Shown here: piece after piece, positions 1 through 9,614 of the stretch
Position numbering within the stretch: the stretch's first letter is position 1
Layout: every line of letters starts with the position of its first letter
Assembly (NCBI GenBank): GCA_965228415.1
Contig: OZ245814.1
Location: 8,370,001-8,434,000, forward strand
DNA: 64,000 nt
DNA from: Agaribacillus sp965228415
GTDB taxonomy: Bacteria > Bacteroidota > Bacteroidia > Cytophagales > Cyclobacteriaceae
Direction: 5' to 3'
Position numbers and translations under genes: made by a program
The notes under the pieces: generated by a model
Database searches by the model: none
The model's input: only the letters and a program-made list of their open reading frames with translations
Told to the model about the DNA's origin: nothing

Positions 1-2
1 TC

Positions 3-665
3 ATGGCCGGGGTGATGGTGGTGCTCTCAATAGCGGCGATTATTTTATTGCTGGCACTTCTCAGAAGAGTCGGCCAGGGTTTTTTCATTGGTATAATGAA
101 GGGCGGTGCTGTCAAAATTAATGAACAGCAATACCCGGAGATATTCCAAATTGTTAAAAATCAGGCTAAAGAGATCGGGTTAGCGGAAATACCTGAGGTA
201 TACGTATCATCGGGGCACTTCAATGCTTTTGTAACCAAACTAGCCAGAAAAAAATACCTGATGTTGTTTTCGGAAGTGATAGAAACCGCTTTGAAAGGAG
301 ATTTTGAGATCCTTAAATTTATAGTGGGGCATGAACTGGGGCACTTGAAAAGGCGTCACCTGAATAAGGAAACATGGCTGGCTCCATCGTCGTTAATACC
401 GTTCCTTAAACAGGCTCATTCAAGGGCATGTGAGTATACCTGTGATAGAATCGGTCACCACTTTTCAAAACAAGGCTCAGTTGAGGGTATTCTGATCCTG
501 GCCACTGGTAAAGAAATTCATTCCAAAATAAATGTTGACAGATACATTGAAGATGCCAATTCAGACGACAGTTTTTGGGTTTGGTTCAGTGAAAAATTCT
601 TAAGCCATCCTTATACATTCAAACGTTTATCCCAAATAAAAAAATATGAACAGGTTGGATACTGA
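3..665 (+). CDS. M48 family zinc metallopeptidase (5' end probably outside the window)
   Basis: The protein has a hydrophobic N-terminal segment (residues ~3-22) and then a peptidase domain with the zinc motif HELGH near residue 110. A downstream Glu in ACEYTCDRIG fits the third zinc ligand of M48 (HtpX/Ste24-like) peptidases. The family are membrane-bound metalloproteases that act on membrane or periplasmic proteins. The first ATG lies at the very edge and the frame is open to the window start, so the real start is probably upstream and more membrane segments may be missing. Family assignment is firm; substrate is unknown. Confidence 0.85.
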   Translation: MAGVMVVLSIAAIILLLALLRRVGQGFFIGIMKGGAVKINEQQYPEIFQIVKNQAKEIGLAEIPEVYVSSGHFNAFVTKLARKKYLMLFSEVIETALKGDFEILKFIVGHELGHLKRRHLNKETWLAPSSLIPFLKQAHSRACEYTCDRIGHHFSKQGSVEGILILATGKEIHSKINVDRYIEDANSDDSFWVWFSEKFLSHPYTFKRLSQIKKYEQVGY

Positions 666-788
666 ATGCTTGCCACCAAGTTTTTTTAGTTTCCAATGAA
701 CTTATAATACATCGCCAGTCAAACAATAAAGGCTTACCGGGCAGAAGTCGCACTTGTTATCTCCATTAAATGCGTCCAATCAAAATTG

Positions 789-1877
789 TTATAAGCTTGC
801 TTTTTCTTCAAACAACTCCTTAAGTTTCTTTTTTAAATTATCGCCTCTTATATACCTGGCAATGATTAATCCGTTTTCATCAATTAGAAAATTATCAGGT
901 AAGTCGCGAACCCCATAAATCATAGCGGCTTCATTATCATAACCTTTTAAATCACTCACATTTTCCCAGGTTAGTCCGTCTTTTTCAATTGCTTTTATCC
1001 AATTTTCCTTTTTTGCGTCTAGTGAAACACCAAAAATCACAAAACCTTTATCTTTGTATCGCTCATATTCCTTGACCAATTCCGGGTTTTCGGCCCGGCA
1101 GGGACCACAGTAGGATGACCAAAATTCCAGTAGCGTATACCTTCCTTTAATTTCAGAAAATCGAATTGGCTGACCATTAATATTTGGCTGCTCAAAGTCA
1201 ACATATTTTTCGCCGACTTGTGGGCTTTTGTTTAATTCAATAAAATGTGTTATTGATTTTCCCTCATCGGTTGCTTGTAATTCTTTATTCATCAGGGAAA
1301 GCAACCTACCGGTTTCTACCGAACCCAACTTTTCTTTGGAATTGGTTAAAATTGTGATGCTTTCATAAGAGTCAGGATAATCTTCGATGAAATTTTTATT
1401 GATTTCTACTTCTTCATCTATCATTTGATTATAAATAACAAAAAGGGAATCCCGGTTGTTATCGGTTACCATTTCCTCGATCCTATTCATTTCTTTGAAA
1501 ATTGAGTCTTTACGACTTAAAAGCAACTCTGCCTCCTTTTGCGTTTTGGAGCCAGCTATTTCACTATTGATCAGATTGCCTTTGTCACCTGTAATATCGA
1601 TTTTATGATTTTCCAGCCAGAACATTCTACGATCCCTCGTGCTTTCTATCATCAACATAACCCTTGTTGGTCTTTCAACTTTTCCTTTAAATTGAAATTT
1701 CTCATTAATTATCATGGTCGAATCAAGAATCGTATTGGTGTCAACGTACATTAAAATGGTGGTACTATCGGGTATATTCCTGGCAACTCCGTCGACTAAG
1801 TAGCCATCTGTGGTATGGTTTTTTTGACAAGAGATTAATATTGCAAAAGTAAGAATGATGCGTCCAATGTTTTTCAT
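789..1877 (-). CDS. TlpA-like thioredoxin-fold lipoprotein (DUF4369-like N-terminus)
   Basis: I place the start at the ATG at 1877, because it gives a compact lipoprotein signal ending in ILISC; an upstream ATG at 1898 only adds seven residues. The mature N-terminal half resembles the DUF4369 domain common before redoxin domains in Bacteroidota. The C-terminal ~140 residues form a TlpA/AhpC-TSA-type thioredoxin fold with active site WSSYCGPC (CGPC near residue 257) and a cis-Pro-like VRDLPDNFLID segment. It should act at the periplasmic face as a thiol:disulfide reductase. The gene stands alone on the minus strand, convergent with the peptidase at the left edge. The redox partner is not visible. 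Confidence 0.88.
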   Translation of the reverse strand: MKNIGRIILTFAILISCQKNHTTDGYLVDGVARNIPDSTTILMYVDTNTILDSTMIINEKFQFKGKVERPTRVMLMIESTRDRRMFWLENHKIDITGDKGNLINSEIAGSKTQKEAELLLSRKDSIFKEMNRIEEMVTDNNRDSLFVIYNQMIDEEVEINKNFIEDYPDSYESITILTNSKEKLGSVETGRLLSLMNKELQATDEGKSITHFIELNKSPQVGEKYVDFEQPNINGQPIRFSEIKGRYTLLEFWSSYCGPCRAENPELVKEYERYKDKGFVIFGVSLDAKKENWIKAIEKDGLTWENVSDLKGYDNEAAMIYGVRDLPDNFLIDENGLIIARYIRGDNLKKKLKELFEEKASL

Positions 1878-2019
1878 AAATGATGGTGTGGTTTCCATGT
1901 AACGTTTAGGGTAAGATGTATTTCAGGGTATTTTTACACTTGGTTGTGCACGGTTTTTCTCCTTCTAAATATATGAAATAGTTTTATTTTCACTGAGTCC
2001 GTGATTTATAAAACCAGTT

Positions 2020-3153
2020 TTAATTGATTTGATAAAGCTCAACCATTTTCTTTTGCAAAACGCTTTTGGGGATATTTTTCAGCAATAAATCCCGCCACCA
2101 TTTACCATACTTCCAATGTGCCATTTTACCGGTGGTCCAGGATTGCCGCACAATTGTGTTTACTTTTTTTTGTCGTTTTTGTTGAAATCTTGGAAAAACA
2201 TTTTCATTTGGGTGTTGCTCTATTAAATGGCTCAAATAGTAAGCATCCTCAATAGCCTGGGCTCCCCCTTGTCCCATGTTTGGTGTGGTGGCGTGTGCGG
2301 CATCGCCGATGAGGCAAATATTATCCTTAAACCAGTTTTGAAGCGGTTGCAGGTCGCTAATATCACTCCGTATGATTTTAGCCGATTCGGTGGCATACAA
2401 AAGTCGTTTTACCAATGGATGAAAGCCGGCAAAAAGGTTTGATAACTTATCTTTCACCAAAGACTGATCATCGCTTTGATTGGCTTGGTCCAATGCTACG
2501 GCAAACCAATATACCCGGTCAACACCCACGGCCGATATACCAAAACGAATTTGATCTCCCCAAAGCTCTAAACCTCTGTGCTGAAAATCATCAGTTAGTT
2601 TGTAATCAGCAATGCCTCTCCAGCATGTTTGCCCGGAATAGCGGGTTTTGCTGGTTGGAAACAGTTGGGCTCTTACCTTCGAATGTATGCCATCTGCTCC
2701 GATCAAATAATCGGTTTCACAGGTAGTGTCATCATCGAATTTTACAGTGAGCTTGTTGTTGGTGAGTTTTTGATGGCCGGCAAATGCTTTACCCAGCTTT
2801 ATTTTAGCGGCTGGAATATGTGCAAATAATATTTTCTGAAGTTGGGCCCGGTGGATAGCGATGGTCGTATGCCCGAATCTGCGTTGTATATCATCCTGCA
2901 GGTTATCGGATAAAGGTGTTAGGTCGGGTTTACCTAAAGTGATCCGGTTGATGGCGTTACCGTTCGATTGTATTTCATCGAGTATGCCAAGCGTTTCCAA
3001 AACCTGTAAAGCATTAGGCGCCAGCCAGATACCGGCACCCACTTCGTTTAGTTCAGGTGCTTTTTCAAATATTTTATAATTCACCCCCTTTTTTTCAAGA
3101 GCCAGGGCGGTTGTCAAGCCGCCGATGCCTGCTCCGATGATGGTATACGTCAT
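2020..3153 (-). CDS. FAD-dependent monooxygenase (aromatic hydroxylase class)
   Basis: The 377-residue protein starts with a Rossmann dinucleotide motif (GAGIGG, residues 8-13). It has the DG motif in YLIGADGIHSKVR near residue 150 and the FAD ribityl-binding GD motif GDAAHATTPNMGQGG near 283. These three motifs in this order define group A flavoprotein monooxygenases (salicylate, urate and 3-hydroxybenzoate hydroxylase relatives), which use NAD(P)H and O2 to hydroxylate small substrates in the cytosol. The next gene upstream on the same strand is a quinone-oxidoreductase-like enzyme about 60 bp away, so the two may be co-transcribed. The substrate cannot be told from sequence. Confidence 0.88.
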   Translation of the reverse strand: MTYTIIGAGIGGLTTALALEKKGVNYKIFEKAPELNEVGAGIWLAPNALQVLETLGILDEIQSNGNAINRITLGKPDLTPLSDNLQDDIQRRFGHTTIAIHRAQLQKILFAHIPAAKIKLGKAFAGHQKLTNNKLTVKFDDDTTCETDYLIGADGIHSKVRAQLFPTSKTRYSGQTCWRGIADYKLTDDFQHRGLELWGDQIRFGISAVGVDRVYWFAVALDQANQSDDQSLVKDKLSNLFAGFHPLVKRLLYATESAKIIRSDISDLQPLQNWFKDNICLIGDAAHATTPNMGQGGAQAIEDAYYLSHLIEQHPNENVFPRFQQKRQKKVNTIVRQSWTTGKMAHWKYGKWWRDLLLKNIPKSVLQKKMVELYQIN

Positions 3154-3213
3154 TTTTTGGTAAAGTTGTGGCCACTAAGCCTGTGTAAGTTCATTATTCT
3201 TATTTTTTGAATA

Positions 3214-4176
3214 TCATACCTGGATTACTACATTTCCTTTTTTGTGCCCTTTATCTACGTATCTGTGCGCTTCGACAATTTGTTCCAATGAATAGCGGCT
3301 GTCTATGACCGCGCTGACATGTCCCGCTTCAATTACTTTATTAAGTTGCGTAAGATCTTCAGCGCCTAACTTATGAAGTCCGTCATCGACCGACACGTAT
3401 TTTCCATCCTTATGAAGCGCTTTTTTGCATTGTATTTTTAGTTTTGAACTTTTGTTTTTTCCAACGGCATCGAGAATAAAATCATATAACTCCAATTTTT
3501 CGGTTGAATTCTCCCTGGTATAATCAATTACCTTATCAGCTCCCAGAGATTTTACTAATGCTATATTTGTTTGACTGCACACCCCTGTAACTTCTGCCCC
3601 GAGATGCCTGGCGAGTTGTACCGCAATGGTTCCTATTGCTCCCGAAGCTCCATAGATGAGCACTTTATGTCCGCGGCGGATGTTCATGTCTCTCATAAAA
3701 TATATGGCTAAAACACCTCCATAGGTTATTGCTGCGGCTTCCTCATGACTTATGTTGGCCGGTTTTAGGGCAAGTTGCCCTCTTCTGGCGGCTTTATCAG
3801 ACATGCACTTGTACTCCGCATAATTGCCAAACCCTGAAGGAGTAAATCCATATACCTCGTCACCTTTTGAAAATTGTGCTATATTCTTGCCAACAGACTC
3901 AATCTCTCCGGACAACACCAGTCCAATGATAGCATTTCTTGGTTTGCTGAACCCCATAAATAACCTCACCATCAGTCGCATGAGGTGTTTTTTAAGAAAC
4001 CCGGGTGCCCCGGGCATTTGAAGTCCCCTGATCACGCAATCACTGGCGGTTACCGCTGTTGCGTGTATTTTTATCAGGACCTCATTGTCTTTTGGAATAG
4101 GTTTATCCACCTCCCGGAGTTGCAGGACCTCAGGAGGCCCATATTTGGTGCAGATAACTGCCTTCATTTTTTCCAT
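3214..4176 (-). CDS. NAD(P)-dependent medium-chain dehydrogenase, quinone oxidoreductase-like
   Basis: The 320-residue protein has the GroES-like N-terminal domain (KAVICTKYGPPEVL, PKDNEVLIKIHATAV) followed by a Rossmann domain with VLIYGASGAIGTIAVQLA near residue 173. The structural and catalytic zinc cysteine clusters of classical alcohol dehydrogenases are absent, which places it with zinc-independent quinone oxidoreductases and enone reductases. A second ATG three codons downstream is an equally good start. It lies just upstream of the FAD monooxygenase in the same orientation. Reaction class is secure; the actual substrate is not. Confidence 0.88.
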   Translation of the reverse strand: MEKMKAVICTKYGPPEVLQLREVDKPIPKDNEVLIKIHATAVTASDCVIRGLQMPGAPGFLKKHLMRLMVRLFMGFSKPRNAIIGLVLSGEIESVGKNIAQFSKGDEVYGFTPSGFGNYAEYKCMSDKAARRGQLALKPANISHEEAAAITYGGVLAIYFMRDMNIRRGHKVLIYGASGAIGTIAVQLARHLGAEVTGVCSQTNIALVKSLGADKVIDYTRENSTEKLELYDFILDAVGKNKSSKLKIQCKKALHKDGKYVSVDDGLHKLGAEDLTQLNKVIEAGHVSAVIDSRYSLEQIVEAHRYVDKGHKKGNVVIQV

Positions 4177-4566
4177 GTTGTTGAATATTTTAATTTGAGT
4201 GGTGGCAATTGATGTCTGACAGTGTAAAAGTATCGTGCCAAACCTGGTTTAGCTTTTATTTTAAGCTTCAAATAGTGGTGCCCCATCAATGCCTAAACAA
4301 TTCCGTTTTTCACAATTTACAACGTAATCTTATGAATTTTTGCTGTAAACAATGACTGGAACGGAGAAAAATTATCAATACTGCTGAGCTTTAGTAATCA
4401 GGCGTTGTAAAAGTTTTCAACCGGATGATATCAAGTCAAATGATGACAGGGTCAACTCAAACCGAGGTACCACTAATTCCTCCAAAATTAACGATAAGAC
4501 TGGGTTAATTTTGTGACGGCAAAATCATGTTCATTTGAAAGTAGTAAAACTAAAATACGCTAAAAA
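4177..4566. promoter_or_regulatory. Divergent intergenic region upstream of the repeat-lipoprotein array
   Basis: This 390-bp stretch separates the minus-strand dehydrogenase from the plus-strand lipoprotein array, so it must hold promoters in both directions. A TAATTTTG at about 4505 fits the Bacteroidota -7 consensus TAnnTTTG some 55 bp before the ATG at 4567, but I do not see a convincing TTG -33 partner. No ORF, RNA gene or repeat is visible. Confidence 0.3.
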
Positions 4567-6141
4567 ATGAAATGTATATATCAACTATTAACGATGGGGG
4601 TTATACTTTCTCTGGTATTGAGCTGCAAGAGTGATGATGATGGCGATCCGGTGTTATCTAACCAAAAGCCGGATGGTTTTGAGATTACCGTTATCCAGGT
4701 AACAAGCAGTTTGGCTCAATTGGATTGGGGTGATGTGACCGATCCTGATGACGACAGTATAACTTACACGATTTGGCTTAACGATGAAGAAATACAAGCT
4801 GGTTTTAATGACTCTGGGTTTCTTTTTGAGCAACTGGAGGCCGAGACCGGTTACACTGGTAAGGTAGCCGCTTCAGATGGCAAAGGAGGGATTTCAGAAA
4901 GTGCCTTTGCTTTTAGCACGGAAGAATTTACCGTTGGCTGGAAAAGATTTTTAGGGGGCAGCGCTAATGATGTAGCCCGCTCTGTAAAACAAACCGATGA
5001 CGGAGGATATATAGCAACAGGTCATTCGGCTTCCGTGGATGGCGATGTAGGCGATAATGAGGGTGACACCGATTTTTGGATTACCAGATTAGATGAGAAT
5101 GGAAACTTGCTCTGGGAAACTAACTTTGGAGGATCCGATGAAGAAAGGTCCAATGATATCCAACAGACTAGCGATGGTGGCTTTATTGTGGCAGGTCACG
5201 CAGTCTCTTCCGATGGCGATGTTAGTGAAAACAATGGGGGTGAGGATTACTGGATTGTAAAGTTGGATCAGTCGGGAAGTTTGGTTTGGGAAACCAGCCT
5301 TGGGGGATCCGATGCTGACGTTGCCCAATCTGTCCGGCAGACAACCGACGGTGGTTATATAGTGTCCGGGAATTCCTTTTCATCCGACGGCGACGTCGGA
5401 AATAACAATGGAGATTCTGATTATTGGATTGTGAAGCTCGATGCCAATGGAAGTATGGTATGGGAAACTAACTTAGGCGGCTCCGGCGAAGATATTGCGC
5501 GTTCGGTTCAGCAAACTGTAGACGGAGGTTTTGTGGTGGCCGGAAGTTCCTTGTCCTCTGATGGCGATGTTGGAAATAATAATGGAGATTCTGATTACTG
5601 GATTGTGAAGTTGGACAAAGACGGGAATTTGGTATGGGAGACCAATCTGGGTGGTTCAGGATCTGAAAATGCTTACGAAATCCAGCAGACTTCTGATGAT
5701 GCATTTATTGTGGCTGGAAGCGCTTCCTCTTCGGATGGAGATGTTAAAAATAATCATGGATTATCAGATTACTGGATTGTTAAACTTAATGGCAGTGGAA
5801 ACCTGGTTTGGGAAGCAAATCTTGGTGGGTCAGAGACTGATATTGCCCGTTCCATTCAGCAGACGGCAGAAGGAGGATATGTAGTTATTGGACGCTCCTC
5901 GTCCATGGATGGCGATGTGGAGAGCAATCAGGGGAATTGGGATTTTTGGGTAGTAAAATTAAACGGTGAGGGCGGACTATTATGGGAAAATAACCTGGGA
6001 GGATCAGCCAGAGAAAATGCCTGGTCCGTTAGGCAAACCGCTGATGGTGCTTATATTTTGGCAGGAAGCGCAAGATCCGACGACGGAGATGTAGGAGGCA
6101 ACAAAGGTGGCCAGGATTTCTGGATCGTAAAATTACAGTAG
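4567..6141 (+). CDS. Seven-repeat surface lipoprotein, paralog 1 of 3
   Basis: The 524-residue protein has a lipoprotein signal (LSLVLSC, Cys ~20) and a fibronectin-III-like domain of about 95 residues (LDWGDVTDPDDDSITYTIW ... YTGKVAASDGKGG). Seven repeats of ~57 residues follow, with a core like GGYIVAG-SSDGDVGxNxG-DYWIVKLD-G-LVWETNLGGS. Seven repeats rich in Gly and aromatic beta-strand motifs suggest a seven-bladed beta-propeller. The D-G-D-V-G-x-N-x-G segments look like calcium-binding loops. There is no C-terminal type IX sorting domain, so a lipid anchor is the likely attachment. Two paralogs of identical length follow directly. The propeller and calcium ideas are inference; biochemical role is unknown. 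Confidence 0.8.
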   Translation: MKCIYQLLTMGVILSLVLSCKSDDDGDPVLSNQKPDGFEITVIQVTSSLAQLDWGDVTDPDDDSITYTIWLNDEEIQAGFNDSGFLFEQLEAETGYTGKVAASDGKGGISESAFAFSTEEFTVGWKRFLGGSANDVARSVKQTDDGGYIATGHSASVDGDVGDNEGDTDFWITRLDENGNLLWETNFGGSDEERSNDIQQTSDGGFIVAGHAVSSDGDVSENNGGEDYWIVKLDQSGSLVWETSLGGSDADVAQSVRQTTDGGYIVSGNSFSSDGDVGNNNGDSDYWIVKLDANGSMVWETNLGGSGEDIARSVQQTVDGGFVVAGSSLSSDGDVGNNNGDSDYWIVKLDKDGNLVWETNLGGSGSENAYEIQQTSDDAFIVAGSASSSDGDVKNNHGLSDYWIVKLNGSGNLVWEANLGGSETDIARSIQQTAEGGYVVIGRSSSMDGDVESNQGNWDFWVVKLNGEGGLLWENNLGGSARENAWSVRQTADGAYILAGSARSDDGDVGGNKGGQDFWIVKLQ

Positions 6142-6196
6142 AAAGAGGGTAAGAGTCTCCCAATACCCAGGAAAATGAAAGGGGCGATGCCTTTCC

Positions 6197-6367
6197 GGTT
6201 ACTTATTGTGGGTAGGGTCGCAGGGAGGTAACGAAAGTGAAACAGGTCGATAGGTAAGGCAAACTGCGGATGGGTGTTTTGTTAAGACAGGTCAGCTAAT
6301 GTCATCAGATGGAAAAGTGGGTGTTAATAAGGACTTTATCAATCTCCGGGTTATAAAGTTAATTTAA
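6197..6367 (+). pseudogene. Decayed C-terminal relic of a further seven-repeat lipoprotein copy
   Basis: In one frame this stretch reads GYLLWVGSQGGNESETGR, a TAG stop at 6251, then VRQTADGCFVKTGQ and SSDGKVGVNKDFINLRVIKL, and ends in TAA at 6365. It lines up with the last repeat of the flanking genes (LLWENNLGGS..., VRQTADGAYILAG, SDDGDVGGNKG, FWIVKL). Only the last repeat and a half survive and an internal stop is present. It is best explained as the tail of a paralog whose body was lost. Confidence 0.8.
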
Positions 6368-6397
6368 AACCGATTATTCATTTAAAGACATAGTAAA

Positions 6398-7972
6398 ATG
6401 AAACTACATCAGGCATTATTATTACTGATATTCGCGCAATTATCATGGGTCAGTTGTAAAAATGACGATGATAGCTCAAATGCTATCATAAATGAAAGCC
6501 CCGGAAACTTTACGGTAACCGTTAGTCGGGTGCTTGGAACGATGGCCAGCCTGGAGTGGGATATGGCCTCTGATCCTAATGGTGATAGCGTAACCTATGC
6601 CGTGTGGCTCAATGGAGAAGAAATACAAACCGGCTTGAGTGAGACAAAAACAACCTTACAAGGACTTAATGCTGAAAGCAGTTACGCGGGCAAAGTGATG
6701 GCTTCTGATGGAAAAGGAGGTTTTTCTGAAAGTGTGTTTGCCTTCAATACTATAGAAATTGCGGTTGAATGGAAAATGTTATTTGGAGGGTCGCTTTCCG
6801 AGATTGCCCGATCCATCCGGCAAACCGATGATGGGGGGTACATTGTGGCTGGTTATTCTCGCTCTTCCGACGGTGATGTTGGCGGTAATATAGGGAATTG
6901 GGATTATTGGATCTTAAAGTTAGATGCCTCCGGTAGTCTTGTTTGGGAGACTAATTTGGGAGGGTCTGACGGTGATATAGCCAGTTCTGTTCAACAAACA
7001 GGGGACGGAGGATATATTGTGGCCGGCCGTATAAATTCTTCCGACGGTGATGTTGGAGGGAACAACGGACAGCAGGATTATTGGATTGTAAAATTAGATA
7101 TAGCCGGAAGTATGGTATGGGAAACCAATTTAGGAGGATCTGATGATGAGAGTGCCCAGGCTGTTCAGGAGACGACAGATGGTGGATACGTGGCTGCTGG
7201 TTCCTCCTATTCCTCGGACGGTGATGTCAATGGAAATAAAGGTGAGGAGGACTGCTGGATTATAAAACTGGATGGTTCAGGGGATTTGTTATGGGAAAAA
7301 AATTTAGGAGGGTCCGGAATTGATGCGGCTAATTCGATTCAAGAAACATCGGATGGCGGATATGTAGTGGCGGGCTACTCAAGTTCTTCCGATGGAGATG
7401 TAGCTCAAAATTATGGTGAATGGGATTTCTGGATCCTGAAGCTGGATGCCAGCGGAGACCTGACATGGGAAAAAAATTTGGGAGGGTCCGGATTTGATGT
7501 TGCTAATTCGATTCAGGAAACTATGGATGGTGGATATATAGCGGCCGGTTACTCAAATTCCTCAGATGGAGATGTTGGACATAATAATGGTAACCTTGAC
7601 TATTGGATCGTAAAGCTGGATGCCGTTGGAAATTTGATATGGGAAACCAATCTGGGAGGATCAGAATCAGAGGTAGCTAATTGTGTTCGACAGACTTCGG
7701 ATGGTGGCTATATTGTAGCTGGTTTTAGCCGTTCCGCCGATGGTGATGTTTCTGACAATAAAGGTATTGGAGACTATTGGATTACAAAACTGGATGCCGC
7801 CGGTAGTTTGGTTTGGGAAATCAGTTTGGGAGGGTCTGATAGTGATGTTGCCTTTTCTGTCCAACAGACCAATGATGGCGCTTATGTTGCAGTCGGAAAT
7901 ACGCTTTCCACAGATGGTGATGTTGGTGAAAATAATGGTATGCAGGACTATTGGGTTATAAAACTACAGTAA
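6398..7972 (+). CDS. Seven-repeat surface lipoprotein, paralog 2 of 3
   Basis: This 524-residue paralog has the signal and lipobox SWVSC, the same fibronectin-III-like N-terminal domain (LEWDMASDPNGDSVTYAVW, SSYAGKVMASDGKGG), and seven repeats ending in DYWILKLD/DYWIVKLD-type strands, the last one truncated at VIKLQ. Several neighbouring repeats within the protein are almost identical (GLGGSG-D-AANSIQET against GGSGFDVANSIQET), a sign of internal duplication or gene conversion. Its gene begins 30 bp after a relic of a lost copy, so the array has been expanding and contracting. Function unknown; probably an outer-surface anchored propeller. Confidence 0.8.
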   Translation: MKLHQALLLLIFAQLSWVSCKNDDDSSNAIINESPGNFTVTVSRVLGTMASLEWDMASDPNGDSVTYAVWLNGEEIQTGLSETKTTLQGLNAESSYAGKVMASDGKGGFSESVFAFNTIEIAVEWKMLFGGSLSEIARSIRQTDDGGYIVAGYSRSSDGDVGGNIGNWDYWILKLDASGSLVWETNLGGSDGDIASSVQQTGDGGYIVAGRINSSDGDVGGNNGQQDYWIVKLDIAGSMVWETNLGGSDDESAQAVQETTDGGYVAAGSSYSSDGDVNGNKGEEDCWIIKLDGSGDLLWEKNLGGSGIDAANSIQETSDGGYVVAGYSSSSDGDVAQNYGEWDFWILKLDASGDLTWEKNLGGSGFDVANSIQETMDGGYIAAGYSNSSDGDVGHNNGNLDYWIVKLDAVGNLIWETNLGGSESEVANCVRQTSDGGYIVAGFSRSADGDVSDNKGIGDYWITKLDAAGSLVWEISLGGSDSDVAFSVQQTNDGAYVAVGNTLSTDGDVGENNGMQDYWVIKLQ

Positions 7973-8003
7973 AAACCTAAATCGTTTTCAAATTCTTGCA
8001 AAA

Positions 8004-9578
8004 ATGAAATCATTCAAATTATCATTTTTATTTCTTATTGTATTATGGCTTTGTCTCAGCTGTAAAAAGGATGATGAGGGTACGATTGTCAACATGAATG
8101 AAAGTCCTGAAAGCTTTGATGTAATCGTTTCCGAAGTTTTTGGTACGATGGCTGATCTTGAATGGAATGAGGCCACGGACCCGGATGGGGATAGGGTAAC
8201 CTATACGGTTTGGCTGAATGGTGAAAAAGTACAAACAAATCTCAGCGAGACCAAAATCAAATTACAGGGTCTTGAGGCTGAAAGCAGTTATGCAGGTAAA
8301 GTAGTGGCTACTGATAGTAAAGATGGGCTTTCTGAAAGTGTATTCTCCTTTAATACCTCGGAAATTACCATCGAATGGAAACGCTCTTTTGGCGGATCCA
8401 ATAGCGACTTTGTTCGGGCTATCAAACAAACAGAGGACGGAGGATATATTGTGGCAGGACATTCCTCTTCAAGTGATGGCGATGTTGGTGAAAACTATGG
8501 TGGTTCCGACTTCTGGATCATCAGGCTGGACAATAATGGTAATCTTATTTGGGAAACCAACTTAGGAGGATCAGGGGCCGATATTACCAGTTCCATTCAA
8601 AATACAACGGATGGCGGTTACATAGTGGCTGGCCATTCCAGTTCCACTGATGGTGATGTAAAAAATAACCATGGCGGTGTTGACTGTTGGATTGTCAAAT
8701 TAAATGCTAGTGGTTCCCTGGTCTGGGAAACCAGTCTGGGAGGATCAGGTGATGATCGGGCTGCTTCTGTTCAACAAACCGATGATGAAGGTTATATTGT
8801 AACTGGTTATTCGGCATCCTCAGATGGAGATGTCGGAGGTAATCACGGTGGCATCGACTTTTGGGTCGTAAAACTGGATGTTGCTGGAAGCCTGGTCTGG
8901 GAAACCAATCTGGGAGGGACAGATCACGATCAAGCCACTTCCATTCTACAGACTATGGACGGGGAATATATTGTAGCCGGAGCTTCCAGATCCTCAGATG
9001 GTGATGTAAGTGGCAATAAGGGGCTTAGTGATTACTGGATTGTAAAACTGGGTACTTTCGGCAATATAATCTGGGAAACCGGCTTTGGTGGCTCAGGTAA
9101 TGATTTTTGTTCTGTCATTCAACAGACTGTTGATAAAGGTTACATTCTTGGCGGTTACTCCCTGTCCTCCGATGGTGATGTAGGGCATAACTTTGGCTCC
9201 CGGGATTATTGGATTGTAAAGTTGGATGCTTCCGGAGCGCTGATGTGGGAAACCAACTTAGGGGGATCCCATTACGATGTGGCCTTCGCTATTCAACAAA
9301 CCCATGATGGTGGTTTTATTACGGTAGGTCAGTCAGAGTCCGGGGATTGGAACGTGAATGGTAATAACGGCGATCACGACTACTGGGTTGTAAAACTGGA
9401 TAATTCAGGAGACCTTATTTGGGAAGCTAATTTAGGGGGCTCGTTATTCGAGAGTGCCTCGGCTGTCCAACAAACCCTGGACCTGGGGTATATTGTAGCC
9501 GGAGCTTCAAGATCTTCGGATGGTGAAGTAGGAGGGAATAAGGGTTTCTCAGATTTCTGGATTGTGAAATTGAAGTAA
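8004..9578 (+). CDS. Seven-repeat surface lipoprotein, paralog 3 of 3
   Basis: The third 524-residue paralog starts only 31 bp after the stop of the second. It has a lipoprotein signal (LWLCLSC), the fibronectin-III-like domain (LEWNEATDPDGDRVTYTVW, SSYAGKVVATDSKDG) and seven repeats with the same SSDGDVG and FWIVKL core. Repeat 6 is more divergent (SESGDWNVNGNNG). The short spacing suggests co-transcription with paralog 2. Architecture is plain; the role (adhesion, ligand capture or cell-surface scaffold) is not known. Confidence 0.8.
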   Translation: MKSFKLSFLFLIVLWLCLSCKKDDEGTIVNMNESPESFDVIVSEVFGTMADLEWNEATDPDGDRVTYTVWLNGEKVQTNLSETKIKLQGLEAESSYAGKVVATDSKDGLSESVFSFNTSEITIEWKRSFGGSNSDFVRAIKQTEDGGYIVAGHSSSSDGDVGENYGGSDFWIIRLDNNGNLIWETNLGGSGADITSSIQNTTDGGYIVAGHSSSTDGDVKNNHGGVDCWIVKLNASGSLVWETSLGGSGDDRAASVQQTDDEGYIVTGYSASSDGDVGGNHGGIDFWVVKLDVAGSLVWETNLGGTDHDQATSILQTMDGEYIVAGASRSSDGDVSGNKGLSDYWIVKLGTFGNIIWETGFGGSGNDFCSVIQQTVDKGYILGGYSLSSDGDVGHNFGSRDYWIVKLDASGALMWETNLGGSHYDVAFAIQQTHDGGFITVGQSESGDWNVNGNNGDHDYWVVKLDNSGDLIWEANLGGSLFESASAVQQTLDLGYIVAGASRSSDGEVGGNKGFSDFWIVKLK

Positions 9579-9614
9579 AACAAGTACAAAGTTAAAAATC
9601 ATAATTAAAGTGAG

